Assembly: GCA_964426355.1 (NCBI GenBank)
Contig: CAYRRA010000056.1
Span: forward strand, 1 to 22,318
From: JAJFTV01 sp964426355
Lineage (GTDB): Bacteria > Chloroflexota > Anaerolineae > Anaerolineales > Anaerolineaceae
Reading direction: 5' to 3'
Length of the DNA stretch: 22,318 bases
Both the position numbers and the translations under genes were made by a program. This document shows, one piece after another, positions 22,290-22,318 of the stretch; the stretch's first letter is position 1, and the number at the start of each line of letters is the position of its first letter. Below the pieces are notes generated by a model. It saw nothing but the letters and a program-made list of their open reading frames with translations, was not told the origin of the DNA and searched no databases.

Positions 22290-22318
22290 TAGCACCTTAA
22301 AAAAACATAAAATACGGC

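Noticed and set aside
1..22318. tRNA, rRNA, insertion sequences or prophage genes
   Set aside because: None was recognised by eye; no CCA-ended cloverleaf, transposase or integrase motif was seen. A covariance-model scan could still find a small RNA.

Overview
The window looks like chromosomal DNA of a mesophilic, anaerobic bacterium, most plausibly a member of the Chloroflexota (class Anaerolineae). That placement is inference. It rests on the mix of an aldehyde:ferredoxin oxidoreductase-type enzyme, a flavodiiron protein, a long MalT-like LuxR regulator, a PadR-controlled methyltransferase and GC content that is moderate by eye. No rRNA, tRNA, CRISPR array, insertion sequence or phage gene was found.

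Layout. (1) 30-4817, minus strand: a MarR-type repressor followed by the two halves of a heterodimeric ABC exporter. It is headed by a near-consensus promoter whose -10 box lies inside a perfect 11-bp inverted repeat, the expected design of a self-repressing drug-efflux operon. (2) 4981-7370, minus strand: a MoaD/ThiS-like sulfur carrier and a tungsten/molybdenum aldehyde:ferredoxin oxidoreductase homologue, with a promoter. (3) 7538-8030, minus strand: a small VOC/glyoxalase-fold protein with a strong promoter. (4) 8251-9828, plus strand: a membrane-bound GGDEF diguanylate cyclase that converges on (5) a dCache-type chemoreceptor (9877-12174, minus); a 10-bp-stem hairpin separates their ends. 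(6) 12365-15016, plus strand: a large MalT/LuxR-family ATPase regulator, divergent from the chemoreceptor. (7) 15254-17111, plus strand: a small lipoprotein, a probable 54-residue membrane protein and a CPBP-family membrane protease. (8) 17409-18744, plus strand: a PadR repressor and a SAM-dependent methyltransferase, linked by three copies of one 19-bp operator-like element. (9) 18745-19190: a gene-free stretch with hairpin-forming repeats. (10) 19191-20360: a flavodiiron protein. (11) 20616-22229: a visibly AT-richer gene for a coiled-coil protein with a C-terminal Mrr-type nuclease domain, probably acquired as a defence gene.

The genes do not form one pathway. They are a series of short, independently controlled units: efflux, aldehyde/redox metabolism, second-messenger and chemosensory signalling, oxygen/NO detoxification and restriction. 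The best new leads are regulatory. They are the PadR element trio, the MarR operator/promoter, the three-arm hairpin between marR and the exporter, the compensatory-changed hairpin repeats at 18867-19019, and two small coding candidates at 15987-16151 and 17306-17434. I see no convincing wholly new multi-gene system. The closest candidates are the stand-alone coiled-coil Mrr nuclease and the PadR-methyltransferase switch.
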